A stretch of 64,000 nucleotides of DNA, from assembly GCF_029227915.1 (NCBI RefSeq), contig NC_079882.1, positions 26,169,001 to 26,233,000 of the forward strand, written 5' to 3'. A program made the translations under genes and the position numbers. Under the pieces are notes generated by a model. That model was given only the letters and a program-made list of their open reading frames with translations, was not told the origin of the DNA and made no database searches. Shown here piece by piece: positions 23,336 to 34,689 of the stretch (position 1 is the stretch's first letter; each line of letters opens with the position of its first letter). This DNA comes from Hydractinia symbiolongicarpus. Lineage: Eukaryota; Cnidaria; Hydrozoa; Anthoathecata; Hydractiniidae.

Positions 23336-26300
23336 TTAACTGTTTTTTACTAGCGTATCTAAACTTGATAGTACTTGTTCTGCAGTTTGGTCAGCTAATG
23401 GCACGCTCTTCTCGACACCATGCTCTATAAAATGATTAATAAAGATAAAAAAAATAATTTCTTCAAGAACACAAAGAACCTTTGAGGCAAAAAAAGTTAA
23501 AATTCCAGATACAGGAACAAAAGGCTAATATATTACATTCCTAAATAACTTCTTTCCCTAACTTTTCCTGACAAAATGTGGGAAAAATTTCCTTGATTTT
23601 CCTTTTTAAACATAGCTGGCGTTACGGCGCGAAGTCAATAACACTAATTTAACGTCAATATCATATAGTAAATAATTAAAGCCATTACATTGCACCTAAA
23701 ACTTTGAGGCCAAATAACTTAGAAACGAGGTGGTGACGTCAATGGTTTTTCACCGCGTGGGTAACTAGGAACAACCTATTACCAATTTGGGTAAGCTTCC
23801 CAAACCTGGGTCCTTAAATCTATTTCGGAATCGACAGGTTGATGACGTCATCAAAAAACTTTCAAACCCTAATATCTCTGCAACCGTTTGTTAAAAGTAC
23901 ATTATCCTATACATTATCTTGATCAGCGTTTCAAGATCTATGCGATGAACGCAACAAGTTTAAAAATTTCTAAAAAAATGTTTCGGGTTTTGACGGGCCA
24001 TTGTTGACGTCATCAAAATTTTTAAAACCTTATATCTCCTTAGGCGTTTGTTGAAAACATATGGTCCTATACATTATTTTGATCAGCGTAATAACCTCTA
24101 CACATTACAGGCAACGAATGAACTAAACTTCGCTTTTTTGTATCTGCACTGCTGACGTCAGCAAAAAATTAAAACAACGTATTTTTTTTCTTCTGCCTAA
24201 GTGGATTTCTGGAGACTGTGGAGACTGTGAGCCATTACAGTGCACCTAAAATTTTGAGGCCAATTAACTTGGAAACGAGGTGGTGCCGTCAATGATTTTT
24301 CACCGCGTGGGTAAGTAGGGACCACCTAGGACCAATTTTGGGGTAAGTTTCCCACACCTGGCTCTCAGAGTCCGTTTCGAAATGGATGGGTTGATGACGT
24401 CATCGAAAGAACTTTAAACTCCAATGTCTCTGCAACCATTTGTCACAAATACATAATCCTATACATTTTCTTGATCAGCGTTTCAAGTTGACGTCAGCTG
24501 ACGTCAGCAAAATATTTAAATACCCTTATATCTCATTAACCGCTCATCAAAAGCGCCTGATCATAAACATTTTGTTGATCCGCTACACAATAGAGGCAAC
24601 GTGAAAACAAGGTTCTAATTTATATTTTTTAGTGGGTTGCTGATGTTTTTTTTATCCTGCCTCATTGGATTTTTCCACAGGCTTTATCGACTAGTAATGA
24701 ATAAAAAAAGGTTAACTTACCATATCTTGCTATCAGCCTTGGATGAACTCCACTACATTCCCGTATAAGAATTGGTAATGTTGGATTATTTCGCTTCATT
24801 TCAACATAATACTTTTCAATGAAGTTCCTGAAGTGTAAATCATATAATTTCACACAATAAGATAATTAGAAGTTAGGTACTTCGTAATCTGGAATTAAGA
24901 TAATAAACTTATTTAAACATCCAGGTATCCACTTCATTCAACATTTCTGTTTGGGGCTTTAAAATGACAATGAACAAACCTCCAAGCATGAATTATCTTG
25001 ATAACTTTTATTTGAGTAATATAACGCCAACTAAATGTGACACTTTTATTGAGTGTTGAATATTATGCCTTGTGATATATTATGAAAAACTTTTCTTCTG
25101 TAATTTGTCTTGAACCTTTCCTCTAGTTCTTTTTTTATAAAAAAATATAAACGTTTTCTTTTTATAACAGAAAACCGTTTTTGACCCGAGCCTCAATTTT
25201 CTAGCAAAATACCTGAATATAGCCTAAAATTTTCTTAAATATTTTGTTAATTTTTATTCCTCTATTTTGGCTTTCTCGAATTAAACTAGTTGCATGCTTT
25301 TATTTGAAGTTACAGTTATGTATTTTATTGAAGACATCTTTTATTTTTTAAGAAGAAAAAAGACTTCTTTTGTTATTTTTAGGATAAAACTTTGTTAGAA
25401 TTTATGTTTGACTGAAAAAAGACTTGGTTGTGTTGTGTTTTGAAATTATGGCGATTTAAGAACTGCAATAACATATCACACAGAGGCATAAAATTCCCAA
25501 AATTTTCTTAAGTTTTTGAGTCTATAAAAAAAACGTATAAGTGGACACAGGCTCCAGGAAAACAACAAATAATCTCACCTGTTGATAGATCATTAAAAGA
25601 TGATAGAGTATTTCAGACTTAAAGAGGAAAAAATGATTCTATTTTAGCTTTGGTTGAGTTGTGAGAACACATGACACATACAGTATACGAAAGTAATTAG
25701 TAAGAAATCGTAGTAGTCAGTGGGCAACCAAAACCGCTAGTGTGGCAAACCTCTTTTGTGCAACAACAAGTCCCTTAACCAGTCAAGAAAATCTTTTGGA
25801 TATGCTGTCACAATATAAATACACTACACCTGCGGATTCAGTGTCAATTACATTCTACATTACATTCCAAGGGCGCGTAATCACCTTTATACAAAAAATT
25901 AATATATATATATATATTTCTTCGATTTTTTTTAAAGTCTACAACGGGTTACCATAATGATCCGATTAAGCGCTCCGTTGAATAAGCGCCCAGGTAAGTA
26001 CCTCAAAGTTTAATAAGCGCCCAGCAATTATAAAGTGCCTAGCACTTATTAAGCGCCCCCTTTGAATAAGCGCCCACCTGATAAAAGGGGGTGCTTAATC
26101 GAAAACTACTTTGAGAAACTGGGTGCTTATTTGAAAATTTCACTATGGCTGCAGGAGTATCAGGTATTGTTGCAGAGATGGTAAAAGCATCTGGATATAT
26201 TGGAGTTGAGCTTATTACAAGGCTTGCTAATCAGATTATAAAGGATGGTGCTATTCCGAGTGAGTGGCAGTCGAGTGTAATAGTGAAATGAGACAAGGGC

Positions 26301-29300
26301 AAGGGTGATGCATTAGAAAGAGGTAACTATAGATGTTTGAAGTTGGTTGATCAAGTAATGAAAGTTATTGAAAGAGTGATTGATAAGTTACTTAGAGAAA
26401 GAATTTATATAGATAAGATGCAATTTGGTTTTGTTCCAGGGTGTGCCACTACAGATGCAATATTTTTACTCAGACAGCTTCAGGAAAACTATTTAGGAAA
26501 GAGAAAGAATCTCTATTTTGCCTTTGTAGATTTAGAGAAAGGTTTTGATAAAGTGCCACGTAAAGTTATTTGGTTGGCTATGAGAAAATTAGGTGTGGAT
26601 GAGCGGCTAGTTACGGTGGTACAGTCTATGTACAGCAATGCTAGAAGTCGTGTCAGGATTAACGATTCACCTAGTGATGAGTTTAGTGCAAATGTTGGTG
26701 TACATCAGGGTTCTCTACTCAGTCCTTTGTTGTTTGTTCTAGTCTTAGAAGTGCTGTCGATGGAGTTCAGAACAGGTTGTCCATGGGAGTTATTGTATGC
26801 AGATGATTTGGTTCTCATAGCAGAGTCGATGGAAGAATTAGTTGAAAAGTTTGAGTAGTGGAAGAAATGACTAGAAGAGAAAGGGCTAAGGGTGAACACA
26901 GCAAAGTCATGATTAGTGGCATTGCAGCCAAGTGTGACCTGTGGAGTTTGCAGGAAAGGGGTTGGTAGTAACTCAAAATTTTTTTTAGACTTGCAAGCAT
27001 TGGGTACATAAGAAGTGCAGTAGTATTGGTGGAAGGTTAAGAGCTGACATTCAGTTTGTATGCAAGCGTTGCAAAGGTGAGATTATAGAGAATGGAGTAT
27101 TTCCAGCTTCAATCAACAGTGGCTCATTAGAAATAGTTGATGTTACTTAGTTATGTTACTTAGTTATGTTACTTAGGTGATATGTTGGGTAGTGAAGGGG
27201 GTGTTGGAAGAAGTGTTACTTGCAGGATAGGTTCTGCTTGGAAAAAGTTTAGAGAGTTACTTCCTTTGTTGACTAGCAGAGTCTTGTCAATTGAGTTAAA
27301 AGGTAGGTTGTATGAGGCCTGTGTAAGGAGTGTTATGTTGTACGGTAGTGAGACATGAATAGTGAAGCAGGAAGATCTTGACCATTTAGAAAGGAATGAT
27401 ATGAGAATGGTTAGGTGGATGTGTAACGCCAGCCTCAGAGACAGAAAGAGTTCAGATGAGCTAAGTATCCGTAGAATTAAAGATGTTATCCAGATAAGAA
27501 GATTGAATTGGCTGGGGTATTTGGAAAGAATGGAGTGGGATAATTGGGTAAGAAAGTGTAGAGACTTAATAGTTCCTGGGACAAAGCCCGGAACCAGACC
27601 GAGAAAGACTTGGCAGGAGGTTATAAGGACAGACTTGATACAGAGGAAGTTGAGTTTAGATCTAACACAGTCTAGATCAGATTGGAAGAGGTTCATTAAT
27701 ATACCCTGTCCAACCCATGCTAGCATGGAAAACGGACGGTAAGCTGAGAATGATGGTGATGATGATATTAAGAACCCCAGAAAAACAGAAATGCGGAATT
27801 GTACATCGAAGGTTATACCCTTTACAGAATGGACTCAGCTCGAAAAAAGGCAAAGAAGGGCCATCAATTTGGTGGTGTAGCAATCTATGTTCGAGATGAT
27901 CTAGCTGTCTCATGTGAGGAGTTTTTTACTTATTCCTCAGAAGCAATCCAATTGTTATATCTATTTTTGAAAGAAGAAAATCTTGCCCTTGCTGTTTTAT
28001 ACCGCCAACCTGATGACAAAACCCATGGCCACCCATACACTCCATCTAATTTTAAAGCTGCATCAAATGTACTGGCAACTAGCATTCTTGGTATTCAGAA
28101 TGCGACTCTCCCCGAAATAATTTTTGGCGGTGATTTCAATCTACCCCATACTGCCTGGCTCAGTGGAACTCCATCAACAGGGGCCAATACCAAGGAGAAA
28201 ATCATGATCAAATATCTCAACGAACTTGTTGTGACTTGATGTTGAATCAAATTATCATGAAACCGACAAACAAAGATGATAACACTCTTGACCTGGTATT
28301 CTTGAACAACATTGATATGTCTTTTGATTATCAAATTATTCCTACGCTACTCAGTATATCTCATCATAGCTTTGTTGAAGTACTAACTCTCTTCAAGGTA
28401 AAACAAAGCTTTCAAACACCCCCGAAGAGCGCCTAACATCTTTCATGTCACTTAATTATTTTAAAGAAGATATAGACTGGGAAAAACTGAACAACAATCT
28501 TCACGAATATGATTGGCATAACAAATTTCGAAAAAAAGCTGTGAGTGAAATACTATCTATATTTTATGCTATATGTTACGATATGTCTTCAGCTATAGTC
28601 CCAAGCAAATCTGCAAAGGAAAAACTAGTCAAGGAACTCCTGAAATTGAAAAAAATTTACAAAAATCTTATTTAAATGGAAATCTACAAAATGAAAAAAC
28701 AGCTTTAGAAGCTATCAAAAAAATCCTAAATACTTTTATTCATACACAAAAAAGTTTTCTAAAATAAGAACAAAAATTGTGCTGTGATCTATAAGCGGAC
28801 CGCTTATGGATCACAGCAACAAATTAACACATCATAGCAGAGGTATGTCTGAAATCCTTTCCTGTCAATATCAAATAGTATTATTCAGTGAGTCAAAACA
28901 TGTAATCAACCTACCCCAACACATATCAGAAATTCTAGAACTCCATTTTTCCCAAAAAGACATCATCAATGCAATTGATGAACTCTCCGACAACTCTGCA
29001 CCAGGCCCAGATGGCTTCCCAGCAATTTTCTGAAGAAGTGTAAAACATTGGTATCTGTACCACTTCTTCTGTTATGGCAAAAATGTATGGACTGTGGTGA
29101 AATTCCCCTCATTTCAAAGGGGGAAGAAATCTGATGCATCCAATTACCGCCTAGTAGCCTTGACATCTCATATTATCAAAAGTTTTGAAACATGGTTTTC
29201 GTTATGGTCAATCATGTCTAAGCCAACTCGTAGACCACTTTGATAATGTGATTCACTTTCTGGATGGAAAACTAAATTGTGACATTGTATATCTTAACTT

Positions 29301-31045
29301 TGCGAAAGCCTTCGACAAAGTGGATTTTACTATTGTCTTAAAAAAACTTGGAATCAAAGGAAAATTATTTAACTTTGTTGAAGCCTTTCTGACAAACCGC
29401 ACCCAATCAGCCATTGTCAATGGAATGGAATAATGCGGGAATGTGCGAGTTCGAGAAATTGTGGGCAGTTTTGGAGGACAACTGCCAATTTAATTCGAAA
29501 GTCACCCAAACTCGCCCTTATATATGCAGGCATTGTGGCATATTGGCACCCTTTTAGATTGATGCCTTCTGAATTCATTTAAAGTCCTTATAATGCCTTT
29601 TTGTGATGAAATAGACTGATAATACTTTGCTTTAGCCAGCGTCCCTATCTTATTCTTGCCACACAAATGCCAAAGCCAAAAGAGCTTACCGCTGAAAATG
29701 TAAACAATGGAACTTATCTATGTAACTCTCTACTTACAGGTTGCAGAGGCCAGGGAATAAGACCTGTATATTAGCATTCAAATTTTACCACAGCATAGTT
29801 ACACTGTGATTCTCTTATTTAAGCTGTATTAGACATTTTATTTAATTGTAGCGTACTAGTTATACTGTAACAGCATACTTAAAAGTTCTCCCTGACTTTT
29901 AACCCAGATCTTATGGAATACACCTTCTCAGAGTTAGCGCAGCCATTTTTAATTTTCCTGCAAGTGGTGCAAGTTGTACTTTAAACCCTTCTCGGTAACA
30001 AAGCATACAGGAAGTACCAAAAAGAAAAGCCTCTTTTGAGAGATTTATTGCCTATTTTGGCACGTCTTTGTTGTAATTCCAAATTTTCAGTACACCTTGG
30101 ATTTGGAATGTTTTGGAATATTATAGCTATAATTTTGCTACAACTGAGGTTTAAGAGGCTTAAAACAGTCAGGGTAAACACTTAATTTGGTGAGGGTAGG
30201 CTAATAATTAGGGCATACCACCTATTTAGGCGACTCATTGTAGCCTAGTTAGGCCATATGCGCAACTAAGAATTATGTTAAAATGAAATATATATATATA
30301 TAAGCTAATTAGGTTACGTGTCACCTATTTAGGTGACGTTTTCGTCCGCCATATTTATTTTTTCCCTGCAGCATGAATGGCTGAAATCCATTATTTAAAA
30401 CAACAAATAGTGCCACACGAGGTTTGGGCCATAAGTTACCAATGCGCGATGCAAATAAGACGATAATTGGTCAAAATTATCTGCAAAGTGGACAGATTTG
30501 ATTCACATAAAAATTGTAGTGCGAAACGCAATGATTTCAACATATTTACAACAGAAAGTTTTTGTTCGCCTAGTTAGACTATGGGTAGCCTAATTAAACT
30601 ACATCACGTCGCCTAACTAAACGACTCGCCTAATTAGGTCATGCCGCCTAATTAGGTGTTTACCCTCTGACTGTAAAATACAATGCTGATATATAAAAAT
30701 AAGGAAAACCATCTCAAGGTAAACTGTAAATCTCTTAAAAGAGCCTCTCCATTTTAGCATTGTTTGTAGGCTTTGCTACTGAGAACGGAAGGTCAAAGTC
30801 TAACTTACACCACTTTCTGTAAAATTAAATATGGCAGCGCTAATTCCGAAATGGCATTCTAGCTCTAGCTAGCTAACTTAGATGACTTTTTATGTTAGCT
30901 ATATGCCAAATAGATAGATGGCCTTAGCTAAATTCAAGAGCATCTACCTAGTTCCAGTACTGGAAGCAGACTTCTGACAAAGATGCAGTCTCAATTCTTT
31001 GACATGCTGGGAGATGTTTGCCAGCCGTGAAGCTTTCGACGCCAT
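23336..31045 (-). CDS. NDUFA2: NDUFA2, mitochondrial complex I accessory subunit (3 exons, complete)
   Basis: NDUFA2 (B8) is a thioredoxin-fold accessory subunit of NADH:ubiquinone oxidoreductase on the matrix arm. Exons: 30948-31045, 24721-24827, 23336-23424. Lengths 98, 107 and 89 nt sum to 294, giving a 97-residue protein plus stop; vertebrate NDUFA2 has 99. Phases join exactly: AG|G codes Arg at the first junction and G|AG codes Glu at the second. Exon 1 encodes MASKASRL then [17 protein letters not shown]. Exon 2 encodes [18 protein letters not shown] then [17 protein letters not shown]. Exon 3 encodes [15 protein letters not shown] and ends KNS. Cys residues of the HLCQ and IRECS motifs are present, as in the family. 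Exons 1 and 3 are too short to show as open frames. The 6.1 kb first intron is filled with transposons. Confidence 0.95.
23681..24507 (+). repeat. Two tandem copies of a TGACGTCA-rich repeat unit in NDUFA2 intron 2
   Basis: Units start GCCATTACATTGCACCTAAA (23681) and GCCATTACAGTGCACCTAAA (24231). They stay alignable for ~260 bp (AAACGAGGTGGTG, TTTTCACCGCGTGGGTAA, CTTGATCAGCGTTTCAAG), with a period near 550 bp. The octamer TGACGTCA occurs seven times (23734, 23842, 24005, 24153, 24395, 24489, 24499), most often as TTGATGACGTCATC or GCTGACGTCAGC. A degenerate eighth lies near 24283. Confidence 0.85.
25952..26148. mobile_element. ~197-bp MITE-like element with iterated AATAAGCGCCC motif
   Basis: The left end CCATAATGATCCGATTAAGC and the reverse complement of the right end (CCATAGTGA... 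then AATAAGCACCC) form imperfect terminal inverted repeats. The interior repeats TTGAATAAGCGCCCA or its complement about six times. It lies in NDUFA2 intron 1, directly 5' of the RTE-like LINE. Confidence 0.65.
26149..27765 (+). pseudogene. RTE-like non-LTR retrotransposon, RT and 3' region (copy A)
   Basis: A reverse transcriptase fragment at 26149-26858 shows the palm motifs in order: [17 protein letters not shown], then [19 protein letters not shown], then [17 protein letters not shown], then [17 protein letters not shown] holds the catalytic aspartates. The downstream frame at 27362-27742 gives [30 protein letters not shown] and [21 protein letters not shown] stop (TGA after SSVIVK, near 26290) and frameshifts make it inactive, and there is no endonuclease, so it is 5'-truncated. 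It ends in GAATGATGGTGATGATGAT, the trinucleotide tail of RTE-type elements. RTE is inferred from the tail and RT style; other LINE clades are possible. Confidence 0.8.
27776..29433 (+). pseudogene. Second LINE (CR1/Jockey-like): APE endonuclease plus partial RT
   Basis: An endonuclease of the exonuclease-endonuclease-phosphatase fold begins near 27795: [33 protein letters not shown] and [15 protein letters not shown] (the GDFN catalytic motif). NTLDLVFLN and SHHSFVEV follow in a shifted frame at 28236. RT pieces follow: [14 protein letters not shown] (~28995-29033), then [19 protein letters not shown] and [13 protein letters not shown] (29185-29433), where the sequence stops before the YADD box. 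Frameshifts at about 28240, 28440, 28680 and 29035 kill it. It starts ~10 bp after the RTE-like tail, so one may have inserted beside the other. Confidence 0.8.
28781..28817. repeat. 18-bp inverted repeat with 1-nt loop between LINE endonuclease and RT
   Basis: GCTGTGATCTATAAGCGG and CCGCTTATGGATCACAGC face each other across a single A, with one T/G wobble position. It sits where the EN and RT pieces of the LINE are disjoined. Confidence 0.9.
29434..30165. other. NDUFA2 intron 1 sequence with no recognised element
   Basis: Non-coding, AT-rich sequence between the truncated LINE and the 30166 MITE. No motif was identified. Confidence 0.4.
30166..30673. mobile_element. 508-bp MITE with internal array of TAnTTAGG palindromes
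   Basis: The left end CAGTCAGGGTAAACACTTAA and the reverse complement of the right end CAGTCAGAGGGTAAACACCT form 22-24 bp terminal inverted repeats. The flanks carry TAAAA on both sides (30161-30165 and 30674-30678), a likely 5-bp target duplication. Inside, near-palindromes of type GCCTAATTAGGC occur about nine times: near 30225, 30243, 30303, 30328, 30570, 30590, 30611, 30629 and 30645. No ORF. It lies in NDUFA2 intron 1, ~275 bp from exon 1. Confidence 0.8.
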
Positions 31046-32570
31046 TTTCTTTATCCGCGTATGGTAGGACACTACCACGTAGTTACCACTTCATAAAGAA
31101 CTCAACACGATCCAAAGGATATCGGAGAGAAAACCAATTCGAACTTCGCATTATTCGTTAACTTTGTCCTTTTTTTTGCAAAATTTTGTGACTCGAAACT
31201 TTCCTAAATTTAGTGCAAAAATTCTGTATTGTTTATAATAACACCTTGTTTTAATGGAATAAAACTTGGGAATGGAGTTTTTTATTCTCGCATGCGTTTA
31301 TTCTCGACGCGTGTTTGCATGTTGATAATTATGATGTTTTAATAGGAATATAAAGTGGATAATTTTAATTTTTGTATATACCCGACGATGTTACTATGTA
31401 ACGAAAAGCTTAATAAAGAACAAAATATTTTATTATATACGTGTTTTATGTTTTTATTTGCATTTGGCTGTTAAGAAATGAAATTCGAAATCGTTGGTTT
31501 GTGAAAATTTATTTACTAATATTTTTATGAAAAAGTCTGTTTTTTTTTCAATCTTTTGAAGGGTTTTTTTTTGATATTTGGATTACTTTACAAAAAGTAA
31601 AAAAATAGTTCTGGGGACGAGATTGTGTTTTTATTTAAATGTTTTCACCTTTATCTACAGGAATTTTTGCCTTTTTAAAGACGTGGCCCCGTTTTCTCTT
31701 CGGTTTGGATCGTCAAATTTGGCTGGTATGTATGGTCTAAAACATTAATATGGCCACTTTATCTGGAACACCAGGATGTTGTTACATTGCTTATTTATAA
31801 CCGTGGGTAAAAGTTCATTATGCAACCTCGACCCGAGGGCGCTTTTCTTTTTCTTTTATTAATCTCGGACTGCAAGAGTTCTTGGTACTCCAGGTCTACT
31901 GGGCAAATTTATCACGGGTAGCAAATGTTAATCTTGCAAACACTTTCCATTTCTCAAGATATAGTGGAAGTTTTTCTTGCAAAAAAATTTCGCGAAAGGT
32001 TATGCGAAACATTTATTTCTTCAGTACACATACTCTAACAGTTTCCAGTGTTGCATAACCTTTCTTCGTCACAATGTTTTTTCTTCCCTTTTCAAATTAA
32101 TCAGAGATAAAAAAAAAGAGTAATGATAATGAAGAAATTTATTTGCTAAAAAATCAGGTGCAGAGCTATTGCCCAGTATGTTAAATTAAAAATGTTTGGG
32201 CAATTATATGGCGGCAGCGATCAGTATGACATGACACAACCTTCTTTCGGTATTAGGAAAAGAGACACACACAAGACTAAAAATTACTAAATTCTTTGGC
32301 GTAACGATAAAGTCATAACTCTGCGCCAATAAATTCTGAACAAACAGCAAGTACATTCATTCAATCGCTGGCGTGAAGGGCTTTTAACAAAGCGCCTTTC
32401 TCTAGACAACGCCATTATTTCTTCCTTAACTCATTAATTTTTATGCATTTTTTCATTTCTTGGGAAAAAAACTAACAATTTCTATTGTTGGATTTACTCT
32501 TTTTTCGTGTTTACATTTCTTGTCTCTTTTATTCTCTACCTAACCATACTACCTGCATAATATTACTCTT
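31046..32570. other. Intergenic, upstream of NDUFA2; only repeat fragments
   Basis: Contains the Penelope-like tail fragment at ~31330-31410 and a CTGGGGACGAGATTGTG motif at 31611 that recurs near 50490. No gene recognised. The NDUFA2 promoter should lie just above 31045, but no distinct element was identified. Confidence 0.4.
31384..31410 (+). ncRNA. Degenerate hammerhead-like core (Penelope-like 3' tail fragment)
   Basis: CCGACGA is followed by T, a stem GTTAC-TAT-GTAAC, then GAAAAGCTTAATAAA. It has the same layout as 18381-18406 and the same AGCTT after GAAA. The stem bases differ from that copy but still pair. The core differs from CUGAUGA at U4, which should abolish cleavage. Confidence 0.4.
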
Positions 32571-32664
32571 CATCAATCAACCAAACATTTTTTAATTCTT
32601 TCCAAATCATTTGCAACAACACCATACCCATACCACCATAAGGCGACCGCAAATCGAGAAAAAT

Positions 32665-32870
32665 TTTGGCAAACATTACTCGCAAACATCTGTTGGCCAA
32701 TATGTTGTCTCGATTTGCTATTATAGCCGCCAACATGTTGGCAGAAAAAAGATATCACAAAAATGTTGGTCAACATTTAATTTTTTAATAAATGTAAATA
32801 TTGTTGGTCAATTTTGTTTCTACGATTTGTTATACCCACCCCAACATGTTGGCAAACTGTTTTTGTTGGA
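32665..32870. repeat. Repeated CAACATGTTGGC palindromes
   Basis: The motif CAACATGTTGG or its half-site TGTTGGCCAA/TGTTGGTCAA occurs about six times, in spacings of 40-70 bp: near 32690, 32700, 32731, 32765, 32809 and 32842. The overlapping ORFs here are by-products of this repetition. Confidence 0.65.
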
Positions 32871-33710
32871 ATGTATAATGTATATGGTAAAAACAAGGCA
32901 GATACCAGAGACATTTTCAAAATGACTGGAGTCAGCTGCTACGTCTGAACCTTCAACTGCTTCCATGTCTGGAAAAAAAAGTTTCAAATAGGAAGATGAA
33001 GTTGTGGAAAGACTTATTCAGTTACATATGAAGAACGACCTTGCTTCTAGGTTATTTCGAAGAGAAGCTATTCAAAAAGAGATATCAAGAAAAAAGCGTG
33101 AAATAAAAAACGAGTTAGACATCGATTTAGGCGCAATCCAAGCAATAAATAAAAATCTCTATGTATACGGTACGAGAGGGAACAAAGAAAACAAAATCAA
33201 GAGTGGCTAAGGCTAACCAAAAGTCTCCTGATTGAGGATCAGTTCGTACTGTACATTTCAGATCATTTGAGAGGCCTCGGAAAAAGGCGGCATCCTATTA
33301 TATTGCCAAATAAAAGATAAACGACTTTATCTTTGATCTAACAATCTAATAGTTTGCAAGAGCTGGTTTCTCTGGTACAATCAGCAATTTGATCATTGTC
33401 AACCTGCTCAACCTTCACATAACCCCTATGAGGTACAAAAAGGATCATCGTATACTTCAATGCTTCAAAAGACTACAATTAGAGTACTTTTGTATTGTAA
33501 TTATTCTGAAACTTATAGTATAATAATATAACAAAACGTAATACAAGTATTCAACTAACGAAATTGAATTGTTTTTCATGCTTTTTCATATTGCCAATCC
33601 ACATTTTCTTCATCCATAAAATATACCGTAAATGTATGTACACTTCTAGGTGCTTTCCTCCCTACTTGTGATGGAATCGTTATTAAAAAAAAACAGTTAG
33701 ATTATCTCGC

Positions 33711-34680
33711 CTAACGCCAGCTTCCATGTACTAATTGGCCATTTTCAACGATATAATCTATTAAACCAGGTGGAGTGTATACATTTTTACTATTTTTCCG
33801 TAGAAAGTTTTGTATAACCAAATACTTTCCCGAAGACAAACTCAAGACCTGTTGAAAAATGCGCCATTTATTGGCCAGAATTCCAAACAGATTCCCTGAG
33901 ATATGTTGGGTGTTTTGCTTTATCATGTGGGATTTGAGTGCAAATACATTATCTCCGAGAACACGTACGATATCTTAATCCATCCTTAAGGCAGTGGCGT
34001 AGGTAAGGCAGTGGCGCAGGATTTCTCAACTCATCATCCTTAATCTTTTTTTGTAAATCATTCCACATACCCGAACGTTCATACGACTATTGCAGCTTAT
34101 ATCTGCACAAATACACTTAGGTCCAGCAGTAGCCAAGAAAATGATAAATGCTTTTTTGTAAATTGAAATATTTAAATCCAGTATCAGAGGGAGATCTTAT
34201 CTGGATGTGTTTTCCATCAATTGCACCTAAAAATTTTAATAAATTCAATCATGGATAAATTCAGCCATTTTCGCGAAGATAATTATATATTCCTTGGCGA
34301 TGTAAGATACAATATATGATAAAGTCCTTTCTGACATGCGAAATTAAAAACTTAAAGAATGAAAACTTTCAGCTGTTGCGAGAAATCAAATGGTGAAAAC
34401 CAATCTCTCTGCAGGGGTTACTACTACACGCTGTCGAATTCTATTCTCATCATTTCTCCGCATAAACGACATATTCATTGTTATATTTTTTTTTCTTGCA
34501 AAACTTTGCGATAATGATGAGAAACTTTCGATGGAAGATAAGTGGGCTCTGCGCACTCTATCATCACCGGATTCTTTAAGGATGTCAAAAATAGTCGCTG
34601 ACAACCGATGGAGCAGGCCTTGCTTACAACTGTTTTGGATAGTGGGCAGTTTTAAAAATGAGATAGACATAGAATTGGAT
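33711..34680 (-). pseudogene. PIF/Harbinger-type transposase, degenerate
   Basis: Minus-strand fragments follow the order of Harbinger DDE transposases: PAERLVFTI (N-terminal helical region, 34386-34670), then IDGKHIQIRSPSDTG with YFNLQKSIYHFL (34100-34222), where the Asp of IDGKH is the first catalytic position. Near the 3' end comes NLFGILANKWRIFQQ and a conserved IQNFLRK (33711-33926). Several stops and frameshifts separate them. No partner Myb/SANT ORF or terminal repeats were defined. Confidence 0.65.
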
Positions 34681-34689
34681 CCATTGTAA

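Noticed and set aside
32611-32925. 104-codon ORF
   Set aside because: The reading frame is produced by repeated CAACATGTTGG units, with no domain.
33004-33210. Lys/Glu-rich ORF as a Harbinger partner (Myb/SANT or MADF) protein
   Set aside because: Its position near the transposase remnant is suggestive, but no Trp-spaced SANT or MADF pattern is visible.
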